DNA of 64,000 nt from Porphyra umbilicalis (lineage: Eukaryota > Rhodophyta > Bangiophyceae > Bangiales > Bangiaceae). Position 1 is the first letter of the stretch. Each line of letters opens with the position of its first letter. The stretch spans positions 1 to 64,000 of the forward strand of contig KV918902.1 in NCBI GenBank assembly GCA_002049455.2, in the 5' to 3' direction. The notes beneath the pieces were generated by a model. The model did no database searches and had not been told where the DNA came from. It worked only from the letters and a program-made list of their open reading frames with translations. Both the position numbers and the translations under genes were made by a program. Shown here piece after piece: positions 22,900-34,546 of this stretch.

Positions 22900-25891
22900 A
22901 TGAAGCGTCGCAGGCGCGGCCCGCGAGGGGCGGCCTTCTTCAATTTTTTCGATAGTAACTTGATGCATATGGAAGCCCAGAGTGCTACCGCCCCTGTTGA
23001 CGTGAACACGACCGGCGTCGAGGAACCCAGAAGCAACGTCACGGGGCGTGTTGAGACTCTTGGCGAAACAAACATGCCCTCCGCGGCTTCAACGGATGGC
23101 TATGCAGAGGTTGCATTGTCGACGGACTCTGAGCGGCAAGGATGCCCCTCTGAAGACACAGCGTTTTCAAGTCAAGTGACGAGGACAGTTCTGCTGGCGA
23201 GTTCACTTCTCGCAGAGAGTTCCTATGCTTCGGATACCTCTTTGGCCGAGCTCGTGTCACCTTCAGGCAGTACGACGTCATGCGGGAGGCCGATAACTCT
23301 TTTAACCCGAAGGAGAAGTGGCCATCGAGGTGGCGCCAGCAAAGGCTGCGCAAGCTGCTGCTGAAGCTGGCTGTGCCTCTTCGACGGGAGGTGACGACCC
23401 GACAGCTACCCGTTGGCAAAGGGAAAGCATTGCGCAAACTTCCCGATGTGACGGTTTCATATATTCCGTTCTCTGAACACATCAAGCGTGACTTTGGAGA
23501 TCCTGTCACGGCAGCGCTGTTCCACAACAAAGGGGGCTCCGGGGCAGGGACCGTTGAGCGGCCCGCAGAGTTCTTTCAAGCCGTAGCCGCCCGAGATCCT
23601 GCTCGGTTTAGCTTCAAGAATGCCTTCTTCCGTGCTGGGTACAGGTATGACATCGGCTGTGTTGTCCAAATCTCCTTTGACAGCACTACGTCGCTTCAGG
23701 CCCGCTTGGAGAGCACCGCCATTGCCCTCGATGGAGATGTTACAATCTCAGCATCAACGTACGCTCGTCAGAGTACGCTAAGAGTTGGAGACATGATAGC
23801 GCTATTTGAAGTTCTTCCAGGCGTCGAGCCCCCTGAGCGCTGGGCTTCGTGCTTCACAACCGATCGCAGGCTAACGCTGAGGTTCAACCGGTCCGGAGGA
23901 GTGTTCGTCATTAATGTGTGGGGCTCAGACGAGCGTGAGAAGGACTCCTGGTCGGCTTTGACAGCGCCGCAGCCTCTAGAGCTGTCCCAGGTGGCTGAAC
24001 AAATGAACGATGCGCTCTCAGAGAAGGATCCATACACTCTATATGTATCTCTGTACGGGGATGAATTCAACGTGTACAAGAGGCGTCGAGGAAGCTTGGA
24101 GGGGTACTATGGGGGCTATACATCTTTATCATTGGAAGATCGTGCAATCTCCGTTCGACCACTCTTCTACCTGCCACCAGGAGCAAACGCCGATGCTCTG
24201 ATCAGGCGTGTCGTGGATGATGCTCTGCAAATGAGCAGCGAGGGTGTCGCCGTTTATGACGCGTTCAAGCGCAAGAATGCTGTTGTAAGGGTGTACTTGT
24301 GCCTCGGTGTGTTCGACTTCCCCATGGCTGCCACGTTCTCAAACTCCGTTGGCCCTAGAGGTACTGAGCACTGCACAAGCTGCGACATTGTGCATCCAAA
24401 GACGGCATCAGAGAGGAAGGAGCGCGCGATGAGCAGCACAGTGTCTGTTGACGTCCAGGACGCTCGCTACTGTCGAGTGCGGAACGCACGGCTGTCATCA
24501 TGTCCACTGTAAAGGGCTCGCCCGACCTCTCGGCCGATGCCTTGAAGAGAGCTCTATTGCTGAACGGCATCACAGACAAGAGTGGTACGTTGCTGATGCG
24601 CCTGGAGCAGGCCCGTGGCGAAGGGAGCTTTGATATACATTCCCATGTTATTGTCGCTCCCTCGCACCTGCTGTACTATAACATCGGCGCTAATCTCTTG
24701 ATGGAAGCGTATGAGGTACTGTCCGTTGAACAGCGCGACAGGTTCATGCGGGAAATGCGTCGCAGCGCTAAGCATATCCCAACTCACACCGTCCTGTCGT
24801 CTCTTGAGCCAGAGAAGATGGGTGGCACAACTCTGTCAATGTCTGACTATGCAGTCCTGCTGACGGTGGGCCCCACGGTGCTACAGTACCTTGTACACAC
24901 CGATGCCACGACACCACACGCCCTTGCGGCGCTTAGTGCTCTCAAGGCTCTGCGCATGTTTTCCATAGCTTTTTTCTATCTACCAACCCTCGCCTCTGAT
25001 GGAGAACAAGCAATGAGAGGACGCCCGACTGTAGCCGCGCTCCAGGTTCTGGGAGAGCAGTTGATGATGGAGCTACGTCGACTGGTACCTTTTGAAGGAA
25101 GTTGGGAGCGCCCGGCAGTTCACAGATTACTGGAGCTTCTGTACCGCACGCTACCCCTTGTGCAGCTCGTACCAGCAGTGTGCGAGCTGATCTTCGAAAA
25201 GTTTCACCAACTGGCAAAGCAGGAGGTAAGCCAGAGCAACAGCCGGAACCCCGCTGAGTACTCCATGCAGAGATGGAGGGACACCGAGCACTTCTCGAGA
25301 CTGCTTTCAATGCCAGACGAGTATGGAATTCCTGCGTCGTGGCTGCTTGGGAGGAGTGGCAAGCCCCTGAAGGCGGTCCAGTTCCCCAGACTAGCTCCAC
25401 ACGGGAGACCCTCGTCTGCTGTAGACGTGAACTGGCGTCCGAAGAAAGTCCTGCACACTGTCCGATCTTCTACTGAGGAGTTGTGGAGACGCCAGGCCCC
25501 TAATGCTGTCCTCGCGTTCTACGGGAAGGCAACGCACCCACACAGATCATTCGTGATCCGAGAAGGGTCGACACTCTCTGTTTCTGAGGAGAGGGAGGGC
25601 TTCTCAGAAGAACCAAGCTCCGAAGCGACGGATTCTGATGCGCAGCTGTTCGTTCGTGTGCATTCCATTGGAACGATTGACGGAGAGCTACACGTCGCCG
25701 TAGAGAAGTGGAAATTACCACCGATGGCGCTCTCTATCCTCGGACAGCCCGTGCTGGTAGCAATCGACGTAGCAGCTGGCGTCACGATTACCCGAGCTCA
25801 CCATGTGCGGCAGGTAGCCGTCGTGCTGCCTTGTGGTCAGCACGACGTCCTGTTTTCTAAGAGGTCGGGATTTCATTTTAAGAGTGGCTAG
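22900..25891 (+). pseudogene. Tnp2-type (CACTA/Plavaka-like) transposase with two frame breaks
   Basis: Three consecutive plus frames are needed: 22900 to about 23170 (Ser/Thr-rich N-terminus), about 23180-24480, and about 24480-25891. The middle part carries LYGDEFNVYKRRRGSLEGYY (catalytic-type Asp at 24060-24062) and, downstream, GVFDFPMAATFSN (Asp at 24315-24317) with GTEHCTSCD. These match the D...D and Cys pair of Tnp2-family DDE transposases of CACTA-like elements. The third part begins ERTAVIMSTVKG, has a His-containing DIHSHVIVAPSHLLYY, and ends with a helical region including VHRLLELLYRT and FEKFHQLAKQEV. One single-base shift near 24481 and one discontinuity near 23170-23230 break it; the latter could be an intron. 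Its stop overlaps the stop of the convergent JmjC gene by four bases. Family level is fairly sure. Confidence 0.7.
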
Positions 25892-28107
25892 TCAGTGGCA
25901 TAGCCTTCCACTGCTTTGTTTTTGTTTCGTTCGTCGCTTGTGCGATCTGTCGGAAACGAAGAAAGTGACTTAGATTGCCATGAGAAAGGAATGCAGACAA
26001 CATGTTGCGCACTAGAGGGCATATGATCGGCTCTCCGCCCACTGCAAAGAAGATTCAAGGTCCCAAAAAAAGACAATAAACACCAGCAGAAAAAAAAACT
26101 TCGGCCACATGACGACCTCCCTTCTTCCCCATCAACCGCCACCATGTTCTTCAGGTGCTCCACCATCAAGGACACTCGGCCATTGGCCAGTCGCTGTACC
26201 ACAAGAGGGACATGAGCATCCACGGGTTGGGTCCCTGGTAGAGGAGTCTTGCGGAGTCGATCGTGCTCGCCATCGTATACATCTGGCGCGCACTCCAAGC
26301 AGCAAAAAGGCGCAAACTTAGCCGCTTCAACTCCCAGCTCCTCAATGCACGTCTGGCAGACAACCACGGAGAGCCAAGCCACTTTCCCGAAGTGGGGACA
26401 TGACGCGCCGTCTACTGAGTAGTCAGTCACCATTGCGGCATCCTTACCTGGAATCACCAGGGGGTCCCCATTCGTACCGACAGCATTGTCAGCAACGAAT
26501 TTCTGCACGAGCTGTGGAGCGCGATCGAGTGCCACGACTGTTGGCGTCTTGCCAACGCAAGTACGGTGCGCATCCATTTTCATGTAAGCCAGGACGCGGT
26601 AGAGGTACTGTGTGAGGTAGGCCACCATCACGCGGAGGTCCCGTCGGAACTCGGCTGGGTCGCAAGCTTCATAGGTCTTCGCATCGCCGACCCACCATTC
26701 TCCATCAACGAGCTTCATAGCGGCCAACACCAACAGCTTCTCAGATGGGATGAGGATCGCCAACTTTCCTCGCCACTGCGCCGCGTGCTCGATTGCATAG
26801 GAAAGCCAGCCAGTGCACGCCAGATTCACAGCCGACGCCACGTTTTTACCTCCGTTAAAGCCACTGTAAGGCACCCCGTAGCCAGTCACGACATAGTCCC
26901 CGACCTCCATTGCGTGGAACCCAACTCTTATTCCGTGAGAAAGGAAGAAAGTAGCTGGCCACAACAAGGCCTTCTTCGCTAGAACCGCCCACACATCTCC
27001 TCCAGCAGCTTTCAGCACGTCTGGGTCCATGTTTTCTTCCAGAACGCGCACCATCAGGGGGAGTTCGGATCTGGGTACAAAGAACCAGTATTTACTCGCC
27101 CCGGTCTGCAAGTACGACACGGACAAGAGCAGGCTGTCCTCTACGTGCCAGCTGAAGAAGGATCCCATGGTTCCCATGTACAGCAAGTTGGTATTGACGC
27201 CTTCACATGTTGACCCCGCTCCGAGCATACTATGATGGTTCAGGGTTCGCGGGTTCTGCAGTCTGTCGGTGGGGAAGGACTTGCTCACTGTGGCCTTGCA
27301 CGCGGGATCTTCCAGACTCCTGCTGCACCCGTCCTCATTTTCAGGGGACAAGTCCGACACATAGTACACATCAGCTGTGTGAGGCTTCCCAGGCCCCATT
27401 ATCGCCTTCTCGTGGCCAGCAGCGGTCACCTTTCGAACCCAGGTCACACTGGCGTCGTTCACGCTACTCAGGAAGCTCGAAACAGTGAGGTCTTTATACT
27501 GGGAAAGCATAGCATTGGTGCTTTCGTCAATCTTGGCACTGAGGTCCCTGACTGACATCCACTTCTCGCCTTCCGATGGTAGCTGACTTCGTAGCTGTCT
27601 GCCCTTCACGCTGGGGTCCATAGCACGGCGACCGTGGAACGTGTCGCTGACGATAGTCGGTAGCTGTGGGAAGCTTTGAATGCGCACCCTGACCTTTTCC
27701 CCGACCAATCGCTGTGGAGCCCTGCTCGGAACCGAGCGCACCTCGGGTGAGACCACTCGGAACACATGCGCACCGGAAGTCCGTATCGATGCCAGCTTGG
27801 ATCGAATCAGACCGTGCAGTCCGAGCTCCGGAACAGTAGTTACACAAGAAATTGGAATTGCGTGAAAGTCCATCGGACGCCGCTGTAATGTGCCGATCTC
27901 GACATTTGGCCGTACTTCGCGCATACGTGATGCCTCATGTGAGCGACCTGTATCGGTGTCGCCATCGGCAGGGGCACTACGCAGCACTGATTCCTTGTCG
28001 TTGGCAACGTCGGCAACGGGCTCGCCATCAGTGGGGCCCGGGCATGGCACCACACGCACGGCAGCCGGCTCGCCATTATTGGCGCCCGGGCGCGGCACTG
28101 CACGCAT
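25888..28107 (-). CDS. JmjC-domain protein with altered iron-binding triad
   Basis: From ATG 28107 there are 739 residues; the frame is open to an in-frame TGA at 28372. JmjC domain at about residues 300-445. The first iron ligands are present as HVED (H321, E323), the 2-oxoglutarate-type Lys in SKYWFFVP (K339), and GFNGGKN followed by NLACTGW matches the distal GFN-GFN block. The residue aligned with the distal iron His (YHAGFN in KDM4 proteins) is Tyr (PYSGFN, Y414). A Cys cluster at about 570-606 (SCPHF, WLSVVVCQTC, CCLEC) resembles the C5HC2 zinc finger that follows JmjC in KDM5-type demethylases. An upstream stretch (about 80-125) faintly resembles JmjN. JmjC enzymes demethylate histone lysines; without the distal His, activity is doubtful. 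It is convergent with the transposase. The last 70 residues are low quality and may be read-through of a lost 3' exon end. Confidence 0.75.
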   Translation of the reverse strand: MRAVPRPGANNGEPAAVRVVPCPGPTDGEPVADVANDKESVLRSAPADGDTDTGRSHEASRMREVRPNVEIGTLQRRPMDFHAIPISCVTTVPELGLHGLIRSKLASIRTSGAHVFRVVSPEVRSVPSRAPQRLVGEKVRVRIQSFPQLPTIVSDTFHGRRAMDPSVKGRQLRSQLPSEGEKWMSVRDLSAKIDESTNAMLSQYKDLTVSSFLSSVNDASVTWVRKVTAAGHEKAIMGPGKPHTADVYYVSDLSPENEDGCSRSLEDPACKATVSKSFPTDRLQNPRTLNHHSMLGAGSTCEGVNTNLLYMGTMGSFFSWHVEDSLLLSVSYLQTGASKYWFFVPRSELPLMVRVLEENMDPDVLKAAGGDVWAVLAKKALLWPATFFLSHGIRVGFHAMEVGDYVVTGYGVPYSGFNGGKNVASAVNLACTGWLSYAIEHAAQWRGKLAILIPSEKLLVLAAMKLVDGEWWVGDAKTYEACDPAEFRRDLRVMVAYLTQYLYRVLAYMKMDAHRTCVGKTPTVVALDRAPQLVQKFVADNAVGTNGDPLVIPGKDAAMVTDYSVDGASCPHFGKVAWLSVVVCQTCIEELGVEAAKFAPFCCLECAPDVYDGEHDRLRKTPLPGTQPVDAHVPLVVQRLANGRVSLMVEHLKNMVAVDGEEGRSSCGRSFFFCWCLLSFFGTLNLLCSGRRADHMPSSAQHVVCIPFSWQSKSLSSFPTDRTSDERNKNKAVEGYATD
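26075..26080 (+). terminator. Possible polyadenylation signal of the transposase gene
   Basis: AATAAA lies 184 bases after the transposase stop, on the same strand and followed by an A-rich stretch. It falls inside the 3' part of the convergent JmjC gene. Confidence 0.3.
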
Positions 28108-28655
28108 GGCTTCGGCACCAGCGGCACCCTGTGCTGCGTCTCCGTGGATCGCAGTTGTATGGCGGGGACCGGACGTACGCGCCTTCTGTGAGTCACCTCC
28201 GCATTCCTCTGCAGGTTTGTTGCGAGGACAATGGGACACAGGAGCACAGCCGGCGAGGGCGTTTAGTTCGGCCGATTCCAAGCTATTGAACGCATCCCCG
28301 TGACGTGACGCGCGACCCAAATCCACCGAGTCCAGCCCAAACCCAGCCACAAAATCCGACAGCTCCACAGATCAACCCACAGCGCCAGCACCTCTCGTTG
28401 TGCAGATGGCCGCACGGGGCTCCGCTGAGGGCGTGCCGGCACGCGCAGGGCACATGCCGTCGCCGCCCCGAAGATGGTCACCACTAGCAGCGTCGTCACT
28501 TGGGCGGCCACGGCTTCCTCGACCGTCATCGTCTCCGGACACATGACTACTCTGGCCGTCCCTGCCTTTGTGCACCCCACCGGCCTGGCCGTCGCCGCCA
28601 CCATCCATACCGCTGGACGCGTCGGCACCGTCCCCAGCACGTGCCCCATCTATGG

Positions 28656-29640
28656 TCACGCGCCGACCGGCAGCATCACGTCGTTCAGGACCAACAACGC
28701 GTCCGTCAAGAGCATGCCGCACACGTCCAGCGCTTGCACGGCGGGTGCCGTGTCCGACTGCATCTTGTTGACCCCGACCGCCACCGCGTCCATCTCCAGC
28801 ACGACCATCACGTGCGCGCCCGCCGTCAGCGCGATAGTCCTGTTGACCATCGACACCTCCTCCGCCGTCACCACCGGCAATGCCGCCGCCTGCGTTGCCG
28901 TCGGCTCGTCGTTGGTCACTGTCACGTCCACCACCAACGCGTCCACGCACAGCACCATCTCGGCCATCACCACCTTGCTGATCGGCATCTGCCACTTTCA
29001 GCGCGTCTCGTCCTTCTCCACGGGCGTCAGGTTGGGCGCGTGCACCATCTGCATCGGCGCGCTGTCCGGCAGCATCATGTCGTGGAGGACCAACAGCGCG
29101 TCCGTCAAGAGCATGCTGCTCACGTGCAACGCTTGCGCGGCGAGTGCCGTGTCCGCCTGCATCTTGTGGACCCCGACCGCCACCGCGTCCATCGCCGGCA
29201 CGACCGCCACGAGCGCGCCCGCCGCCAGTGCGATAGTCGTGTTGACCATCGACACCTCCTCCGCCGTCACCACCAGCAATGCCGCCGCCTGCGTCGCCGT
29301 CGGCTCGTCGTTGGTCACTGTCACGTCCACCACCACCCCGTCCACGCACAACACCATCTCGGCCATCACCACCTTGTTGATCAGCATCTGCCACCTTCAG
29401 CGCGTCTCGTCCTTCTCCACGGGCGTCAGGTTGGGCGCGTGCACCATCTGCATCGGCGCGCTGTCCGGCAGCATCATGTCGTGGAGGACCAACAGCGCGT
29501 CCGTCAAGAGCATGCTGCTCATGTGCAACGCTTGCGCGGCGGGTGCCGTCTCCGCCTGCATCTTGTTTTCCCCGACCGCCACTGCGTCAATCGCCAGCAC
29601 GACCACCACGAGCGCGCCCGCCGCCAGCACGATAGTTATG
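28656..29640. repeat. 399-bp tandem repeat, about 2.5 units
   Basis: Units repeat with a period of 399 bases (for example GCGCGTCTCGTCC at 29001 and 29400), which is 133 codons. Because the period is a multiple of three, frames are preserved on both strands. A plus frame (28474-29652, Ser/Thr/Ala-rich) is open throughout. One minus frame is open and in phase with the Ulp1-like gene (Gly/Asp/Arg-rich). A second minus frame gives about 129-residue products ending ...PVEKDETR in each unit. I cannot tell which, if any, is translated. Confidence 0.85.
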
Positions 29641-32349
29641 TTGATCGTCTAGATCTGCGTTGCCCTGGCCACGTTCAATCCTTGCATCACATTGGCCTCT
29701 GCGAGCTGCTTGGTCGCCACCAAGGCTTCCTGCGCCGGCTGCACGATCACCACCACGTGGACCTTCGCCGCCTTTTGCTTGCACACCACCTGGGTCCCGC
29801 CACGGTGAAGCGCATCTTCGCCGCAAGTCTCCATCATGAGCCCCATCGAGGGCCCCACGCGTTGCCTTTCGACTCCAACTGCTGGGACTCGCGTTCAGGC
29901 CGCCATCTTGGTCGTCGTCACTGTGGTCTCGTTCGTTGTCTGCCTGGTCACCGGGCCCACTGTCGTCGTAATCATCGTCCACATCCCGCATGCCGTCATC
30001 GGCGTCCGCCGGCTCGTCGTCAGACAGGTCACGACCATTGAGTAGTTCCTCTGCAGGTTCGTCCTCATCCTCCTTGCGGCCACCTGGTTGATGGGCGTCT
30101 ACGAGGCGGCGGACAAGGCTACGGAAGCGCCGAGGGGCGTGGGCCTTCGGCCACTGGGGCGGGTTATGACCGCAAAGAAGGCGGGCTGCTGGCCGCAGCT
30201 CAGCCGACAGCAGCATCGCAATGAAGGCAATCAGGTTGTCCGCCGTTGTTTCTCGCCCCCCCGCCCGCGTCTTCAGCACCTTGATGGGCAGAAGGGCTCG
30301 CAGGCCATCCTCTACGAGCCTGGTCTTCCGAGAATCGTTGCAGGTGCGCAGGTAGGTAGTGCAGATGGCCACCGTTAACGCACGGAAGAGGCCTGCCACC
30401 ACGTGCTCGTCCCACCCCCCCTCACCCTTCCCGACAGACGAGGTGTCCATAACAGTCATCGCCGCCTCTGGGACGGCCTCATCCGAGATTGCAGCGCTTG
30501 AGCGTACAGAGGCGACCACCCGCACGACGGTCGCCCGCAGACAAGTGACAGTGATTGCCAACCAGGTTCCAGCCGTGCACACGGGAACGATCGTCGTGCC
30601 GGCGCTGAAGACCAGCCCATCCACGATCGCGTGACGTACCCGCCCAACCAGGCGATCATCTCGGCACACGGAGGCTGCCATGTCATCAGCGTCCAAGGAG
30701 GTCAACAATCGGAGACCTCCATAGCCCCTGTCGCGGCCAAACTTCATCAGGAACCAGAGGAAGAGCCCATCCACCACGCGCCGCGAGAGCGCATTGCCCT
30801 CCGCCAGAGAAATTCGATCAACTGGGAAGAGCTCCACACTCCGAGAGGCGTGGGAAGGAAACAAAAAAGGTGGCTCACGGAGAAACCGTGGCGGGGGGGG
30901 CCGCTGCAGGCACGCGCCCACCTCGGCGGCGGTAGCATGCCAGGGACGTCGACCTCGCTGTCGTGCCGGGCTCGCCGTGGCAATGGTCATTTCATCGTCG
31001 TCGACAAGGTCTCCGCTACAGCGCTGGTGCGTTAGGAGGCGTGAATGATCCCCTCTGACGGCCTCCCCAGCAGGTAAAGGCCGAGCATTTCCTCGGGCAA
31101 TTGAGTGAGCCTGGCGTGGCACATCGCTCGGCCGAGGACTCGGCGCGGGGAGGCCCGCGGTGAGTCCCAGGGAGCCTCGCAAGGGAGCCCGGCGTACATT
31201 GGCTTGCGGTGGAGCGTCGTGGGCGGCTGGCACAGCAGCGGCGCGGTCCGGCAGTGGACTGACGGCATGCGGCAGCTCGCCCCGTGCGGCTGGGGCCTCG
31301 GCAGTCGCTTCGAGCGGACGTGGCCGTGGCTCGTGCACCGTGGTCGCTCGCAGCCCACTGGAACAGCCGCCGCTGCACGCGTGCCACTGCAAGACACGCT
31401 GCACAAATACAGAGGCAGTGTCGGCCGCATTTGGTACGGAGCGGCTGACGTCATCTTCCAAGCCCCTGACAGCCGCCGCCAGTAGCGAATCCAGGGCCGC
31501 GGCGTCGCCTCAACCACTGGAGCAGTTGCGCATGGTCCGCAATTGATCTGCGCTGGGAACAAATTGTCGACCGGCAATCTCAAGTGCGCTCAAAACCATC
31601 CGCAACTGGGCCGTTGACAGTCCCCCCGTGGATTGCCCAATCAACGGCCGCCGCGCATCGTGCAGCACTCCCACTAGTGCGGCAGACTGTGGCCGCGGCT
31701 CGCCGTCCCCAGGCGCGACGGCGGCGTGCACCGAAGCCCGATCCGACACTGCTGCGGCTCGGTTGGGCCAGGGATTTGCGCCAACGTTTCGAGCAGCACC
31801 TGGGGCCACGCCTCCACGTCCTTGCAAGTGCCGGCGCCGCATCGCGCAATTCGGGGCGGCCCCAGAAATCGCCGCCCCACGCTGGGGCTCCGATCGGGTC
31901 CGTGTCCACGCTCCCAGATCGCGGTCAAGCTGTGGTATGGAACGACGTTGGCGTGCCACCGTTTCAGAGGGCCCGTCGCCGCCGGTGTGAGAGCCGGCCC
32001 CGCCACTTTGCCTCTTAGATCTTCCGCGGCCGCTAGCACGGCCGCGGCCGACGTCACCACCATCGCCGCTCGATTGGCCCGCATCAAATTGCGAGGGGCC
32101 CACAGCAGGCCGCCGCGCGAGATCCTGGGCGCGCTGGGCGGCACGGGCCGCCACACGCATCTGGGCAGCGACACGCTGCGCCCGCGCAGCTTCGGCCTGG
32201 AGCACCTGCGCCTGCGACAGCGCAGGCTGCGCGCCCCAGGACTCGTTGCGCTGCCGCTTGTTGTGACCGTTCTCAGTCGGAGCGTCCTCAGACGCGCTCC
32301 GGTCGCCCCCGCTGCCACGGCACCAGCTCGTGTCCCGATCCTCATCCAT
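29587..32349 (-). pseudogene. Ulp1-protease-like protein, block 1 copy
   Basis: ATG at 32349, in-frame TGA at 31510-31512, then open to TGA 29587-29589. The N-terminal third is low-complexity Ala/Arg/Gly. The core (about 30845-30250) reads SLAEGNALSRRVVDGLFLWFL, IVPVCTAGTWLAITV, VVAGLFRALTVAICTTYL. It is homologous to the plus-strand frame at 44046-44810. The layout (N-terminal segment resembling the WL-D block, then P-x-x-x-x-W where Ulp1/C48 proteases have HW, then a GLF block where they have DCGVF) suggests a C48-type SUMO-protease fold. The His and Cys of the active site would be Thr and Ala, so any protease activity would be lost. After the core there is an acidic region (DEDEPAEE, DDYDDSG). 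The C48 link is a weak inference; the homology to 44 kb is clear. Confidence 0.45.
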
Positions 32350-32399
32350 TTCCGGCGTGTCGCTTGCCAGCGATAGATTGTTGCCTGTACCAGCGGGTA

Positions 32400-33115
32400 G
32401 CCCCGCGATTCGGCAAGCCCTTTCGGGAGTGCGTGGTCCCTTTCGGGACGCGAATCACAACCAACCCTTTCGGGAGGCCACAGAGCACGCAGGTAGAGGT
32501 GTGGCAAGCCCCGAGAACCATAGATGTCACAGTTGGCCGTCCTTTTCTGGGCGCTGTGCGCAGTCCACCCTCACGGGGGACCGACTCACCGATGGTGATC
32601 CGGGCCAGCAGCTGTCAAGCACCGATGACGACAACAGGTCTTCCCTTTCAGGATACCGTGTGTGGTACGCCTTTTCAGGGGACCGCAAAGCCGATAGATA
32701 TACGTGCACGAAGACCAAACAACGCCGATGACACAGCTGGCCGTCCCTTTCGGGGTGCAGTGTACGGTCCACCCTTTCGGGGGATCACAACGACGGTCGG
32801 TTGTACAGCGCGAAGGCATGCACAGTCCGTCGACCCTTCCGGGGAGCCGTGCAGCGTCGGCCCTTTTCAGGGGAGCTCGTGGAAGGGGAGCGTCCCTTTC
32901 CAGGTGCCGTGCGGTCTCGACTCTTTCGGGGATCCGTGCAGCGTCGACCCTTTTCAGGGAAGCCGTGGAAGGGGGGCGTCCCTTTCCAGGTGCCGTGCGG
33001 TCTCGACCCTTTCGGGGAGCCGTGCAGCGTCGACCCTTTTCAGGGGAGCTCGTGGAAGGGGGGCGTCCCCTTCCAGGTGCCGTGCGATGTCGACCCTTTC
33101 GGGGGTGATCGATGG
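32400..33115 (+). repeat. Irregular CCCTTTCGGG repeats ending in an 87-bp tandem array
   Basis: CCCTTTCGGGG/CCCTTTTCAGGGG words recur irregularly from about 32420 and settle into units of about 87 bp starting at 32849, 32936 and 33022 (each beginning GTGCAGCGTCG and containing CCTTTCCAGGTGCCGTGCG). A plus frame (32364-33251) is open across it, but the frame changes phase between units because 87 and 86 alternate. G-runs follow at 33130-33185. Confidence 0.8.
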
Positions 33116-33119
33116 TTCC

Positions 33120-34546
33120 AGACACAGCGTGAGGAGGGGGAGGGGGGGGGTGGGGAAACAATGCGGGCGGGGGGGGGGAGGGGGGAACAAGCGGGTTACA
33201 CTTACGATGATGAAAAAGAGAACGCCCACAGCGCGCAGCGCGGGGGGGTAGGGGGGAGCACGCCGTTGCCACAGCAGATCGGGTGGCACAGAGATGCGGG
33301 GCAGTGCGCGGTAGGACGACGGTGCTACTGGCGTCAGCAAACAGTTGCATGTGCTCGGGTGGGAGGAGGGGGCGCTGCCTCGACGGTGCGCGGGGATATC
33401 GCGGTCTGACGGACACTTGCGGTGCCCGATCGAGGTGTCCCCTCGTGGCCTTCGTGGCCGTTGGATCTGCGGGCGCCACGCGCGTTTGTGTGGCGGCAGA
33501 TCCACGGTGGAGGGTGCCGCCAGTCGAATCGAGATCACTCGTCGACTGGACCGATCGGAGCGGATCGTTTCCAATTTCCCGGACGGGTGCGGTGAAATAC
33601 GTATTGGAACATCAATTGTCTGTAGTTGCACAGAGATCAATTCACGCCGGGGCCCTCATCGAGAGAGTGCAGCTGGTCTGGACCACACGATTCTTGCGCC
33701 CCCTCGCCGTCCGCGTTGCCACTGGATGCCATAGTAATTCTTCTCCTGGGACTCTTGCGAGCGCTTCAGCGGCAAGTGCGACAGCGCCCCGACAAGGCAG
33801 AGCCCACTGACCTACAAATGCATTTACTGGACGGGGTCAGGCGCCTGCGTAGCGGTATCTCAGGGGCGAGCTCACGACGAGAACTGACCCGTCGCGGACG
33901 TCCACCGGACTGGGGCCATTGATCTCAGAAGAGCCAGGGCCCGCAGGGCCTCGTCCCACTGTACCTCTCCTTGCCTCGGCATCGTGCGTCCCGCACCCCT
34001 CGTCATCTCTCTTTGACTCCGCATCGCGCGTCCCGTGGCCCTGTCCCCCCGTCAGAGGCCTCTTGATGACGGTTGCTTGTGACGAGGTTCTCTTGACTGG
34101 ACCAGCCGTTGCCCGCGCCCGTCGCCCTGGTTTCTCGTGATAACTCTGTTGATCTCGGCTGCTTGTGACGACTCTCGGTTGACTGGGAGAGCTCTCGACA
34201 GCGCCTGTCACCCTTGTCGACCGTGATATGTCTGTTACTCGCAGTTTCTGGTAACGACTCTACATTATCTGGGCAATCCCTAGACCTCTTCCTCGCCGCT
34301 GCCTCAGACGTCGCCATGCCTGGCAGTGACGCTGATGACTGTAACGACGTTCCCGGGACACCTGGGCCCAACTCGCCCGCCGTGGACTCCGCGCTGCTCT
34401 CTAGTGTCTGGAGCTCCCATGCAGTACGTTTCTCCTGTCCATGACCTATGTGACTGCGCGCTCGTCCAGCACCCAGCTTTCCGTCGTGCGCATGCCGCCT
34501 CTCGTCCTTTCGTTCGTGCCGGATCTGACTCTGACGTTTTCCGTTT
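33120..34546. other. No recognisable gene
   Basis: Contains G-runs (33130-33260) and overlapping frames (33283-33810 plus; 34003-34554 minus, Arg/Glu/Ser-rich) without recognised domains. In the transposon model this would be the divergent intergenic region between the Ulp1-like gene and X. Confidence 0.4.

Noticed and set aside
22444..22968. 174-codon minus-strand ORF upstream of the transposase
   Set aside because: No domain and composition typical of a shadow frame. It overlaps element B and the transposase N-terminus.
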